From assembly GCA_017618625.1 (NCBI GenBank), contig JAFZTV010000048.1, forward strand, positions 1 to 19,606: a stretch of 19,606 nucleotides of DNA. The letters run 5' to 3'. The notes beneath the pieces were generated by a model. The model saw only the letters and a program-made list of their open reading frames with translations, searched no databases and was not told the DNA's origin. The position numbers and the translations under genes were made by a program. Of the stretch, positions 8,587 through 16,051 are shown piece by piece; the first letter of the stretch is position 1, and every line of letters starts with the position of its first letter. This DNA comes from Bacteroidales bacterium. Lineage in GTDB: Bacteria; Bacteroidota; Bacteroidia; Bacteroidales; P3.

Positions 8587-9450
8587 ATGGATCAGGATAT
8601 ACTGAAAAAAGTACGCAAGATTGAGATTAAGGCGCGGGGACTTTCGCAACAGATGTTCTCGGGCGAGTACCACAGTGCCTTCAAGGGGCACGGTATGGCG
8701 TTCAGCGAAGTGCGTGAGTACCAGTATGGCGATGACGTCAGGGACATCGACTGGAACGTGACGGCGAGACTTAACCACCCGTATGTGAAAGTGTTCGAGG
8801 AAGAGCGCGAGATGACAGTCATGCTGCTGGTGGACGTGAGCGGGAGCAACCGATTCGGCACACACCACCAATTCAAGGAAGAGCTGGTGGCCGAGGTGGC
8901 TGCAACGCTGGCGTTCTCGGCCATACAGAACAACGACAAGGTCGGGGTGATAATGTTCAGCGACAGGATTGAAAAATTCATCCCGCCAAAGAAAGGCAGC
9001 ACCCACATACTGCGCATCATCCGAGAGCTTATCACGTTCCGCCCCGAAAGCAACGGTACCGACATAACAACGGCGCTGAAATATTTCACCAACGTCATCA
9101 AGAAACGCTGCACAGCGTTCCTGCTGAGCGACTTCTACGACGACGGCTACGACGAAGCGCTGAAGATTGCGGCCGAAAAACACGACTTGGTGGCGATAAG
9201 AATTGCCGACGAGAAAGAAAAACGGCTGCCCGACCTTGGACTTGTTAAGTTCTACGACCCCGAGAGCGCTACGACGCTGTGGGTTGACACATCGAGTCGC
9301 GAGACACGTGAGCAGTTCGCCAAAACATATTCGACATACGAAAACGAAGTGAAACGGATTATGCAGCGATACGGCATCGACAACACCGAGGTTCTCACGG
9401 GTGAGGACTTTGTGAAACCGTTGCTAAAACTGTTCAAGATGAGAGGTTGA
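8587..9450 (+). CDS. DUF58-domain protein with VWA-like fold
   Basis: The protein has 287 residues, no signal peptide and no membrane segment, so it is cytoplasmic. The DUF58 signature is plain at residues 46-61: YQYGDDVRDIDWNVTAR. A VWA-like metal-binding motif DVSGS follows at 83-87 (LLVDVSGSNRF), with a later acidic LSDFYDDGYDEA where VWA domains place the third metal ligand. This family almost always follows moxR and is thought to be a partner or substrate of the MoxR ATPase. The gene lies 62 bases after moxR and 36 bases before the next gene, so co-transcription is expected. Its exact role is unknown in most organisms. Confidence 0.92.
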   Translation: MDQDILKKVRKIEIKARGLSQQMFSGEYHSAFKGHGMAFSEVREYQYGDDVRDIDWNVTARLNHPYVKVFEEEREMTVMLLVDVSGSNRFGTHHQFKEELVAEVAATLAFSAIQNNDKVGVIMFSDRIEKFIPPKKGSTHILRIIRELITFRPESNGTDITTALKYFTNVIKKRCTAFLLSDFYDDGYDEALKIAAEKHDLVAIRIADEKEKRLPDLGLVKFYDPESATTLWVDTSSRETREQFAKTYSTYENEVKRIMQRYGIDNTEVLTGEDFVKPLLKLFKMRG

Positions 9451-9454
9451 AGAT

Positions 9455-9486
9455 TTGTTTGATTGTTTGAATGCTTGATTTATAGG
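9455..9486 (+). repeat. 8-base tandem repeat in the junction after the DUF58 gene
   Basis: TTGTTTGA occurs at 9455-9462 and 9463-9470, followed by the degenerate unit ATGCTTGA (9471-9478) and a diverged TTTATAGG that leads into the ATG at 9487. The period is exactly 8. On the opposite strand the units read AATCAAAC/AATCAAGC, the same family as the repeat at 11425-11464. Confidence 0.8.
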
Positions 9487-10350
9487 ATGAAAAAGATTTG
9501 TTTGTTTTTGATTGCCATCGTGCTATGTTTGTCTGGGTCAGCACAGGTGATTTACCAGCTGGACACGAACAACATCACCATCGGTGACCAAGTGACTCTG
9601 AGCATAAAAGGTGTGGAGAACTACCGCACTATGGAAGAACTGAATCAGAACGGCGTGATTGCGCTGAAACAGTGGGTGGACACGACAAAGGGAATGCAGT
9701 ACACCACGCTGACATGCTTCGACGAAGGCGACCACAGCATAAAACTTGGCGAGGAAGACTCTCTGGTACTGGTGGTGAAAGACGTCGAAGGTGTCGATAC
9801 GGTGAACGTGCAGATAAAGGACATCGCACCCATCATAAAGGTAAAATACACGTTTTGGGAGATTTTCCGCTGGATACTGCTCGGACTAGCGGTGGCAGCT
9901 TTAATTGTGGGCATCATTTACATCGTCAAGCGCATGAAAGCCCACAAGCCGATAATAGAGCTGCACCCCGAACCCGTCATACCGCCCGACGAGCGGGCTC
10001 TGAAAGCGCTGGAAGAGCTGCGGCGCAAAGAGATGTGGCAGTCGGGCAAGGTGAAGGAATACTACACCGAGCTGACCGACATCGTGCGTAACTACCTTGA
10101 AGAGGCGTGGAACATAAACTCGACGGACATGACCAGCGACGAAACGCTTGAGGCATACCACGACAGTAAGGCTTTCAACGAAGGCTGCGAGGCAAAACTG
10201 CGGCAGATGCTGCGCACAGCCGACATGGTGAAATTCGCCAAAGGCGAGCCCCTACCAAACGAACACACACAGGCCATGAACCACGCAGTGGAATTTGTCG
10301 ACGCTCTGGCGGACATCAGCCGGCAGCAGTCGGCAGTCAATAGTCAGTAG
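9487..10350 (+). CDS. Single-span membrane protein, small BatD-like paralogue
   Basis: The start at 9487 is preferred over an in-frame ATG at 9463 because it begins a clean signal sequence (MKKICLFLIAIVLCLSGSAQ) and the earlier one lies inside the junction repeat. The protein then has 287 residues. Residues 21-120 are a beta-rich, presumably periplasmic domain, and 124-148 are a transmembrane helix (IFRWILLGLAVAALIVGIIYIV). Residues 149-287 form a charged helical cytoplasmic tail. That tail matches the cytoplasmic tail of BatD in this operon: SG(K/D), then YY/FY with E, then (W/F)NI and SDET/SSET, then KFA-G-E/RFA-G-D. DUF4381-type proteins have a similar layout. The last seven residues and the stop come from a heptamer repeat. 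The gene is normally annotated as hypothetical in bat operons; membership in the Bat complex is an inference from position. Confidence 0.85.
   Translation: MKKICLFLIAIVLCLSGSAQVIYQLDTNNITIGDQVTLSIKGVENYRTMEELNQNGVIALKQWVDTTKGMQYTTLTCFDEGDHSIKLGEEDSLVLVVKDVEGVDTVNVQIKDIAPIIKVKYTFWEIFRWILLGLAVAALIVGIIYIVKRMKAHKPIIELHPEPVIPPDERALKALEELRRKEMWQSGKVKEYYTELTDIVRNYLEEAWNINSTDMTSDETLEAYHDSKAFNEGCEAKLRQMLRTADMVKFAKGEPLPNEHTQAMNHAVEFVDALADISRQQSAVNSQ
10327..10350 (+). repeat. Heptamer repeat encoding a C-terminus and stop codon
   Basis: CAGTCGG (10327-10333), CAGTCAA (10334-10340) and TAGTCAG (10341-10347) are consecutive 7-base units, and the TAG that begins the next unit is the stop. In frame they encode QSAVNSQ. 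The period differs from the codon period, which fits a repeat that ran into a gene end rather than selected coding sequence. Confidence 0.85.
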
Positions 10351-10397
10351 CCTGTGGCCATTTCAATTAATAGTTAGTTATTTTTCAATTCGTAACA

Positions 10398-11384
10398 ATG
10401 CATAATCTGACATTCCAATATCCGTGGGTTCTGTGGTTCCTCTTTCTGGTGCCGCTGCTCGTGGCATGGTATATATTCAGATACCGCAAACAGAAAGCAG
10501 CCCTGCAGTTCTCCAACATCGGGCTGTTCAAGGGATTCAACAAAACCTTGCGCCAACGGCTGCGTCATCTGCCCTACGTGCTGCGTATGGTGGCCGTCAC
10601 AGCGATAATAGTGGCGCTTGCACGTCCTCAAAGCCAGCTGAGCCGCGAGGAAATGAACGTGGACGGCATCGACATCGTGCTGGCCATCGACGTGAGCGGC
10701 AGCATGATGGCCGAGGACTTCAAACCCAACCGACTTGAATCTGCCAAAACGGTGGCCGCCGAGTTCATCAACGGGCGCTCCGAAGACCGCATAGGACTTG
10801 TGGTGTTCGCCGGCGAGGCGTTCACACAGGTACCCGTAACCATAGACCATCACATACTGTTGTCGCAGCTCGGCGAGGTGAAAAGCGGCACCATACGCGA
10901 CGGCACGGCCCTGGGTGACGGACTTGCTGTGGCCATAAACCGCATAAAGAACAGCGACGCGAAGAGCAAGGTAATAATACTGCTGACCGACGGCGTCAAC
11001 AACCAAGGAAGTATCGACCCACGCAGCGCCGCCGAGATGGCAGCGATGTACGGCATACGGCTATACACCATAGGCGTAGGCACCAACGGACGCTCCATTG
11101 CCCATGCGCCCGACGGCACCAGATATAACGTAGATTGCGAGATAGACGAGAAACTGCTCGACCAGATGGCCACCACGACCAACGACGGACAGTATTTCCG
11201 CGCAAAAGACAAAAAGACCCTCAAAAGCATCTTCTCGCAGATAGACAATATGGAGAAGACCAAGATAAACGTGACGCAATACCGCCAAACCAAAGACGAG
11301 TTCCTGCCGTTCCTGATGATAGCCATAATAGCCTTTGCGTTGGAGCTGCTGCTGGGTATGGCCTATTTCAGGACAACGCCTTGA
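10398..11384 (+). CDS. batA: BatA, VWA-domain membrane protein
   Basis: The protein has 328 residues. Two N-terminal membrane segments (about 9-27, WVLWFLFLVPLLVAWYIF, and 59-76) precede a VWA domain. A C-terminal segment (about 303-325, FLPFLMIAIIAFALELLLGM) follows it. The metal-ion-dependent adhesion site is complete: D98-V-S100-G-S102, T170 in RDGTALGDG, and D198 in LLTDGVN. The fold and layout are those of BatA of the Bacteroides aerotolerance operon, with the VWA domain expected on the periplasmic side. It is encoded 47 bases after the BatD-like gene and 78 bases before batB, which resembles it closely. It probably works with BatB as paired metal-dependent interaction modules. Confidence 0.93.
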   Translation: MHNLTFQYPWVLWFLFLVPLLVAWYIFRYRKQKAALQFSNIGLFKGFNKTLRQRLRHLPYVLRMVAVTAIIVALARPQSQLSREEMNVDGIDIVLAIDVSGSMMAEDFKPNRLESAKTVAAEFINGRSEDRIGLVVFAGEAFTQVPVTIDHHILLSQLGEVKSGTIRDGTALGDGLAVAINRIKNSDAKSKVIILLTDGVNNQGSIDPRSAAEMAAMYGIRLYTIGVGTNGRSIAHAPDGTRYNVDCEIDEKLLDQMATTTNDGQYFRAKDKKTLKSIFSQIDNMEKTKINVTQYRQTKDEFLPFLMIAIIAFALELLLGMAYFRTTP

Positions 11385-11424
11385 CGAATATCGGACAGCT
11401 ATTTTGTCAATCTTCATTAAAAAC

Positions 11425-11464
11425 AATCAAGCAATAACGCACTCAAGCAACCGAATAATCAAAT
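11425..11464 (+). repeat. Degenerate 8-base repeat upstream of batB
   Basis: Consecutive octamers read AATCAAGC (11425), AATAACGC (11433), ACTCAAGC (11441), AACCGAAT (11449) and AATCAAAT (11457). The last two bases of the final unit are the A and T of the batB start codon at 11463. The unit AATCAAGC is the reverse complement of GCTTGATT in the 9455-9486 repeat. Confidence 0.65.
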
Positions 11465-12518
11465 GATACACTTCCAACATCCAGACATACTGTATTTACT
11501 GTTCCTGGTGCCGGTGATTGCAGGGCTGTGGATACTGATTCAATACCGCAAGAGCCGCAAGCTGAGGGAATTTGCCGACCGTCAGATGTTTGGGCGCCTG
11601 ATACCCGACCAGTCTAAAGCCCGTCCCATCATCAAGACCACCCTCCTGCTCCTGGCCTTGGCGCTGCTCATCATAACCTGGGCCAACCCGCAAGTGGGCA
11701 GCAAGATGGTTCAGGGCGACCAGAAAGGCAGCGACGTAGCCATCTGCCTCGACATATCCAACAGCATGATGGCCGAGGACATACAGCCTAACCGACTGGA
11801 ACGAAGCAAACGCATTGTGGCCAACCTGCTCAACGGCCTGGGCGGCGACCGAGTCTCGCTGGTGGTGTTTGCTGGCACAAGTTTCATTCAGATGCCTCTC
11901 ACCAACGACTACAGCGCCACCAAGATGTTCCTCGACCAGGTCTCATGCGACCTCATCGCCACACAGGGAACCGCTATCGGCGATGCCATCGAAAAAGGCA
12001 TGCAGACCTTCGGCTACGGCGACGAGAACCAGACTTGGGTCAAGAAAAACTCTCGTGCCATCATAGTCATCTCCGACGGCGAAAACTTTGAGGACGACGC
12101 AAAGTCGGCAGCCTCAAAAGCCGCGTCCGAGGGCATAGTGGTGTGCACCATAGGCATGGGCAGCGAAGAAGGCGCACCGATACCGAAATACAAGAACGGC
12201 GTGCGCACGGGCTACAAATATGACCACTCGGGCAACACCGTGACAACCCGCATGGACGAAAAGACGCTGAAAGAGATCGCCCACGCCGGAAACGGCATAT
12301 ACGTGCGGGCCGGAAACGTGAACGCCGGGATTGACAAAATAATTGACCGCATCGACCACCTCGAGAAAGACAACATGGGCAAGGCCATGTTCGCCGAATA
12401 CGAAAGCCGCTACATGTACCCTCTCTTCGCGGCTTTGCTCTGCCTCTTGCTCGAAGTGATGCTTTTCGAGCGTACCAACCACAAACTTAACCTCGACAAA
12501 ATACTCAAACGCAAATGA
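11463..12518 (+). CDS. batB: BatB, VWA-domain membrane protein
   Basis: The protein has 351 residues. Membrane segments lie at about 9-27 (ILYLLFLVPVIAGLWILI) and 55-73, and a C-terminal one is at about 318-335 (YPLFAALLCLLLEVMLF). Between them is a VWA domain with a full metal site: D97-I-S99-N-S101, T170 in ATQGTAIGDA, and D205 in VISDGENFED. The motif is DxSNS rather than the DxSGS of BatA, an accepted variant that keeps both serines. The stop codon overlaps the batC start as ATGA (12515-12518), so translational coupling to BatC is likely. Confidence 0.93.
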   Translation: MIHFQHPDILYLLFLVPVIAGLWILIQYRKSRKLREFADRQMFGRLIPDQSKARPIIKTTLLLLALALLIITWANPQVGSKMVQGDQKGSDVAICLDISNSMMAEDIQPNRLERSKRIVANLLNGLGGDRVSLVVFAGTSFIQMPLTNDYSATKMFLDQVSCDLIATQGTAIGDAIEKGMQTFGYGDENQTWVKKNSRAIIVISDGENFEDDAKSAASKAASEGIVVCTIGMGSEEGAPIPKYKNGVRTGYKYDHSGNTVTTRMDEKTLKEIAHAGNGIYVRAGNVNAGIDKIIDRIDHLEKDNMGKAMFAEYESRYMYPLFAALLCLLLEVMLFERTNHKLNLDKILKRK

Positions 12519-13270
12519 AGCGACTGGTTATACTGACTGCGATTGTCCTTCTGCCCATTGCTATGCAGGCGCAGAACAGCGCGACACGCAAACTGCTGCG
12601 CGAGGGCAACCGAATGTACAAAAAAGAGAAATACGACAACGCCGAGACCGCGTACCGCAAGGCTCTTTCACGCGATACCTCCTCAAGCACCGCAAGCTAC
12701 AACCTGGGCAACTCCCTCTACCGCAAATCACAGAAATCCAAGGACGAAGCCTACTACGACGAAGCCATTAAGCACTACAGCGCGGCAATCGAAGACCCCA
12801 AGATAAGCGACAAGAACAAAAGCCACGCCTACCACAACCGTGGAAACAGCCACTTGCAGAAAGGCTTGCTGAACCAAGAGCAGGGTCAGCAGGAGTTCCA
12901 GCAGGCCATCGGCGACTATCAGGAGGCCTTGAAAATTGACCCAAAAAACAAGGACACCAAGTACAACCTCTCGCTGGCAAAGAAACTCCTGGTCAAAAAC
13001 CAGCAGCAGGGCGGCGGTGGCGGAAGCGACAACAAAGACCAGCAGGACCAGCAGGACAAACAAAACCAGCAGCAACAGAATCAGCAAGACCAGCAGCAGG
13101 AGCAACAACAAAAGCAAGACCAGCAACAGCAGCAACAGCCATCTGAATCGCAGAAGAAAGATGCCGAGCGTCTGCTCAAAGCCATGGAGAACAACGAGAA
13201 GAAAACCATGAAAGAGCAGCAGGCCAAAGCGGTCCAGGCTCAAAGCTCCAAAATCGAGAAAGACTGGTAA
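12515..13270 (+). CDS. batC: BatC, periplasmic TPR protein with Gln-rich linker
   Basis: The protein has 251 residues. A signal peptide (MKRLVILTAIVLLPIAMQAQ) is followed by TPR helices from about 22 to 160 (GNRMYKKEKYDNAETAYRKAL; AYHNRGNSHLQKG; AIGDYQEALKIDPKN). A low-complexity linker spans about 163-208: five glycines, then a run made mostly of Gln with scattered Asp, Lys and Asn. The last 40 residues or so are charged and helical, ending in KIEKDW, as in other BatC proteins. TPR proteins are protein-binding scaffolds, and BatC is the expected partner of the BatA and BatB VWA domains. The CAG/CAA run (about 13001-13140) could be length-variable between strains. The start overlaps the end of batB by 4 bases. 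Confidence 0.92.
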   Translation: MKRLVILTAIVLLPIAMQAQNSATRKLLREGNRMYKKEKYDNAETAYRKALSRDTSSSTASYNLGNSLYRKSQKSKDEAYYDEAIKHYSAAIEDPKISDKNKSHAYHNRGNSHLQKGLLNQEQGQQEFQQAIGDYQEALKIDPKNKDTKYNLSLAKKLLVKNQQQGGGGGSDNKDQQDQQDKQNQQQQNQQDQQQEQQQKQDQQQQQQPSESQKKDAERLLKAMENNEKKTMKEQQAKAVQAQSSKIEKDW

Positions 13271-13304
13271 TTTCAAGTTTTAAGTCCCTTATTCAAGTTT
13301 TTTG
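13271..13304 (+). repeat. Heptamer repeat between batC and batDE
   Basis: TTTCAAG (13271) and TTTTAAG (13278) are consecutive. After a 6-base interruption ATTCAAG (13291) and TTTTTTG (13298) follow. The repeat begins directly after the batC stop codon and ends 4 bases before the GTG start of batDE. The same two units, in the opposite order, lie after batDE. Confidence 0.8.
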
Positions 13305-13308
13305 CGAG

Positions 13309-16020
13309 GTGATTAAGTTAAGAACATTTCTATTAGCCGCAATAATGCTACTCTTGGGTAGCGCCAATGCACAGGAGATACGAGTCGAAGCCCCCTCGAC
13401 AGCCTACGCCAACTCTCCCTTCCAAGTGAAAGTGATGGTCAGCGGAGGCGATTTCAGCGAATTCAAAGACCCCCAGTTCAGCGGGTTGAAAGTCCTGGGG
13501 CGCGGCAGCATGACGCAGATTGTGAACTGGAAGAAATCGCAGGGCTACACCTACACCGTGATGGCCGAAAGCGAAGGCTCCGCAACCATCGGCGCCGCCA
13601 GCTGCGTGATAAACGGCACTCGCTACAGCACCCAGCCGCGACAAGTGAAGATAGAAGCGGCCCGTCCGCAACAGCAGCAACGTCGCAGAAGCCCATACGG
13701 CAGCATGTTTGACGACGACGAGGAAGACCCGTTCGAGGCCATGCACAAGCAGATGCAGCAGATGATGCAGCAAATAGACCCCTATGCCAACGCTGCTCCT
13801 CAACAGCCGACCTACGACCCCGCAGGCAAGAACGACGCCGACGCCATTTTCGCAAAAATCAGCATCAACAAAACCAACCCCTACAAAGGCGAGCAGGTAA
13901 TCCTGACCTACAAAATCTACACCCGTTTGGATTTCAGCTTGACCAGCGGCTTCCATGCTCCCGAAAAGAAGGGCTTCTGGTCGGAGAACCTGTTGCTCGA
14001 CCAAAAATACATCAAGCCGCAGCAGGAAACCATCAACGGCAAACGCTACATCTCCTATGAGCTCGGACGCGAAGCGCTGTATGCACAGGAAGACGGAAGC
14101 CTGAAAATCGACGTGATGGACCTGCCGATACAAGCTGTGTTCTACACGTCGCAACCCATAAACATCGGCTTTTTCACCATTCAGGCGTCACGGCCCGACC
14201 CGCAACAGATAACCCTGAAGACCAACCCGCTCAATGTGAAGGTCAAGCAGCTGCCCGGCGGCGCACCGCAATGCTTCGACGGTGCCGTGGGCTCGTTCGA
14301 CATTAGCGGCGGTGTGGACAAAGACAAGACCCGCGTTAACGAAGCCATCACCTACAGCATCACCATTAAAGGTCAGGGCAACCTGACTCTTATCGACAAC
14401 CCGTCGGTCAACTTCCCCAACATCTTCGAGGCCTACGACCCCGATGTGGAGGACAAGATAAGCCGCACAGCCAACGGCATCAGCGGCAGCCGCACCTTTA
14501 AATGGGTGCTGATTCCGCGCAGCGAAGGCTTTTACGAGATTCCCGAGTTCCAGTTCTCCTATTTCGACCCCTCGACAGGCAAATACGAGACACGCTCTGT
14601 CGAAGCTCAGAAAATCACCATCGAGAAAGGCGACCCGAAGCTGATGCAGAACTCGTCGAGCGGCGACCACCAAGGGGTCAGGGAGGACATCAACTACATA
14701 AAGACGCCCGACTCTTCCATTCAGAATTCACAATTCAACAATCAAAGTTCCAACCATCTGTGGTTCTGGATTGTCGAAATCCTGGTCGTGCTTTTGGCTT
14801 TGGCCTCCTATCTCGTCTGGCGTCACCGCCAGGAGGCCAACAAGGACATCGCAGGTGTTCGCCTGCGCCGCGCCACACGCGAAGCAAAGAAACGCCTGCG
14901 CCGCGCCGAAAAGCACATGAACTCCGGCGACGACGAGCGCTTCTACGAAGAAATCTACAAAGCCATCTGGGGCTGCCTGGCCGACAAGTTCAACATCTCG
15001 CTCTCCAAGCTGAGCAGCGAGACCGTGCAGGACTGCCTGAACGAGAAAGCTGTGCCCGAAGAGCGCCAAACCGTCATCAACGACACTTTGAAAGAGGTCG
15101 ATTTCGCCCGTTTCGCACCTGGCGACAGCAGCCAGAAGAAACAGTCCATCTACAACAAAGCCCTTGACATGATACGCACCCTCAGTTTCGTGCTGGCACT
15201 TATGCTTCTCCCGTTGAGCGGCGTCTGCGGACAGTTGGATTACGACACCGCAAGCGCGGACCACACCGATTACTCGAATATCCAAGCCCCCGTAACCGCC
15301 CCGTCGCCCGCACCCGTCAAAGACGCCGATGCCTGCTTCTCCAAAGCCAACGCCGCCTACCGCGCGGCTCGCTACCAAGACGCCGTGGCTGAATACGGTA
15401 CTCTTGTCGAGCAAGGCTTCCGCAGCCACGAACTCTACTACAACTACGCCAACGCTCTCTACCGCACTGCCGAGTTCCCCAAAGCGATACTCTTCTACGA
15501 GAAAGCCCTGCGGCTGAAACCCGGCGACAAAGAGACAATGGAGAACCTGTCCCTCGCCAACACCAAAATCACCAACAATATCACACCCGTACCCAAACTT
15601 TTCATCACACGCTGGCACGACAAAGCCGTCCGCAACCACACCACGGGCTTCTGGCTGACGTGGATAGCCGTGCTTACGGCGCTGTTTGCCGCCGCTTTGG
15701 TCATATTCCTGCGCACACAGTTCTATGGGCTGCGCAAGGCGGCGTTCTGGCTTGCGGTGCTCGCGCTGGTGGCCATGCTCCCGCTTATATACACCGCCTT
15801 CGCCTCAAACCGCTACTGGCACCATCCCGACGAAGCCATCGTCATGACCACCGTGCTGAACGTGAAGGGATCGCCCGATGCTGGCAGCGTGGACAAATTC
15901 GAACTGCACAGCGGCACTAAAGTCACCGTCGAAGACCAGATTGACCAATGGCTTAAAATCGAAGCGGCCGACGGCAACTCCGGATGGGTTGAAGAAAAGG
16001 ATGTTGAGAGGGTTATTTAG
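13309..16020 (+). CDS. batD: BatD-BatE fusion protein
   Basis: The protein has 903 residues and starts at GTG 13309, which gives a good signal peptide (MIKLRTFLLAAIMLLLGSANA). Residues 23-480 are the BatD periplasmic region: beta-rich domains interrupted by a Gln, Arg and Asp-rich linker near 119-170. Residues 485-505 are a membrane helix (WFWIVEILVVLLALASYLVW), and 506-620 form a basic, helical cytoplasmic tail. M621 begins a second signal-like hydrophobic segment (MIRTLSFVLALMLLPLSGVCG). It is followed by TPRs (about 675-750), two membrane helices (780-803 and 811-832) and a bacterial SH3-like domain (about 840-903, LNVKGSP, then QWLKIEAADGNSGWV). That second part is BatE. These are usually described as separate genes, but here no stop or frame change separates them. 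The topology is consistent for one chain. Cleavage after G641, or internal initiation at ATG 15169, could still yield two proteins. Confidence 0.9.
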   Translation: MIKLRTFLLAAIMLLLGSANAQEIRVEAPSTAYANSPFQVKVMVSGGDFSEFKDPQFSGLKVLGRGSMTQIVNWKKSQGYTYTVMAESEGSATIGAASCVINGTRYSTQPRQVKIEAARPQQQQRRRSPYGSMFDDDEEDPFEAMHKQMQQMMQQIDPYANAAPQQPTYDPAGKNDADAIFAKISINKTNPYKGEQVILTYKIYTRLDFSLTSGFHAPEKKGFWSENLLLDQKYIKPQQETINGKRYISYELGREALYAQEDGSLKIDVMDLPIQAVFYTSQPINIGFFTIQASRPDPQQITLKTNPLNVKVKQLPGGAPQCFDGAVGSFDISGGVDKDKTRVNEAITYSITIKGQGNLTLIDNPSVNFPNIFEAYDPDVEDKISRTANGISGSRTFKWVLIPRSEGFYEIPEFQFSYFDPSTGKYETRSVEAQKITIEKGDPKLMQNSSSGDHQGVREDINYIKTPDSSIQNSQFNNQSSNHLWFWIVEILVVLLALASYLVWRHRQEANKDIAGVRLRRATREAKKRLRRAEKHMNSGDDERFYEEIYKAIWGCLADKFNISLSKLSSETVQDCLNEKAVPEERQTVINDTLKEVDFARFAPGDSSQKKQSIYNKALDMIRTLSFVLALMLLPLSGVCGQLDYDTASADHTDYSNIQAPVTAPSPAPVKDADACFSKANAAYRAARYQDAVAEYGTLVEQGFRSHELYYNYANALYRTAEFPKAILFYEKALRLKPGDKETMENLSLANTKITNNITPVPKLFITRWHDKAVRNHTTGFWLTWIAVLTALFAAALVIFLRTQFYGLRKAAFWLAVLALVAMLPLIYTAFASNRYWHHPDEAIVMTTVLNVKGSPDAGSVDKFELHSGTKVTVEDQIDQWLKIEAADGNSGWVEEKDVERVI
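14719..14746 (+). repeat. Heptamer repeat inside batD
   Basis: ATTCAGA, ATTCACA, ATTCAAC and AATCAAA run without gaps from 14719 to 14746. They encode the Ser, Asn and Gln-rich stretch IQNSQFNNQ just before the membrane helix of BatD. Base composition is far more AT-rich than the flanking coding sequence, so it looks like an inserted repeat tolerated in a juxtamembrane linker. Confidence 0.75.
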
Positions 16021-16048
16021 TTTCTACTTTTAAGTTTCAAGTTATCGG
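16021..16048 (+). repeat. Heptamer repeat between batDE and the RseC-like gene
   Basis: TTTCTAC (16021), TTTTAAG (16028), TTTCAAG (16035) and TTATCGG (16042) are consecutive 7-base units between the batDE stop and the ATG at 16052. TTTTAAG and TTTCAAG are the units found upstream of batDE. Confidence 0.75.
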
Positions 16049-16051
16049 ACA

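Noticed and set aside
12728..13276. A Leu-rich frame antisense to batC, looking like a membrane protein
   Set aside because: The Leu run is the reverse complement of the CAG/CAA glutamine tract of BatC.
14728..15639. A 303-codon antisense frame across the BatD-BatE junction
   Set aside because: It has no signal, motif or start context, and the sense strand carries well-defined membrane, TPR and SH3 segments.
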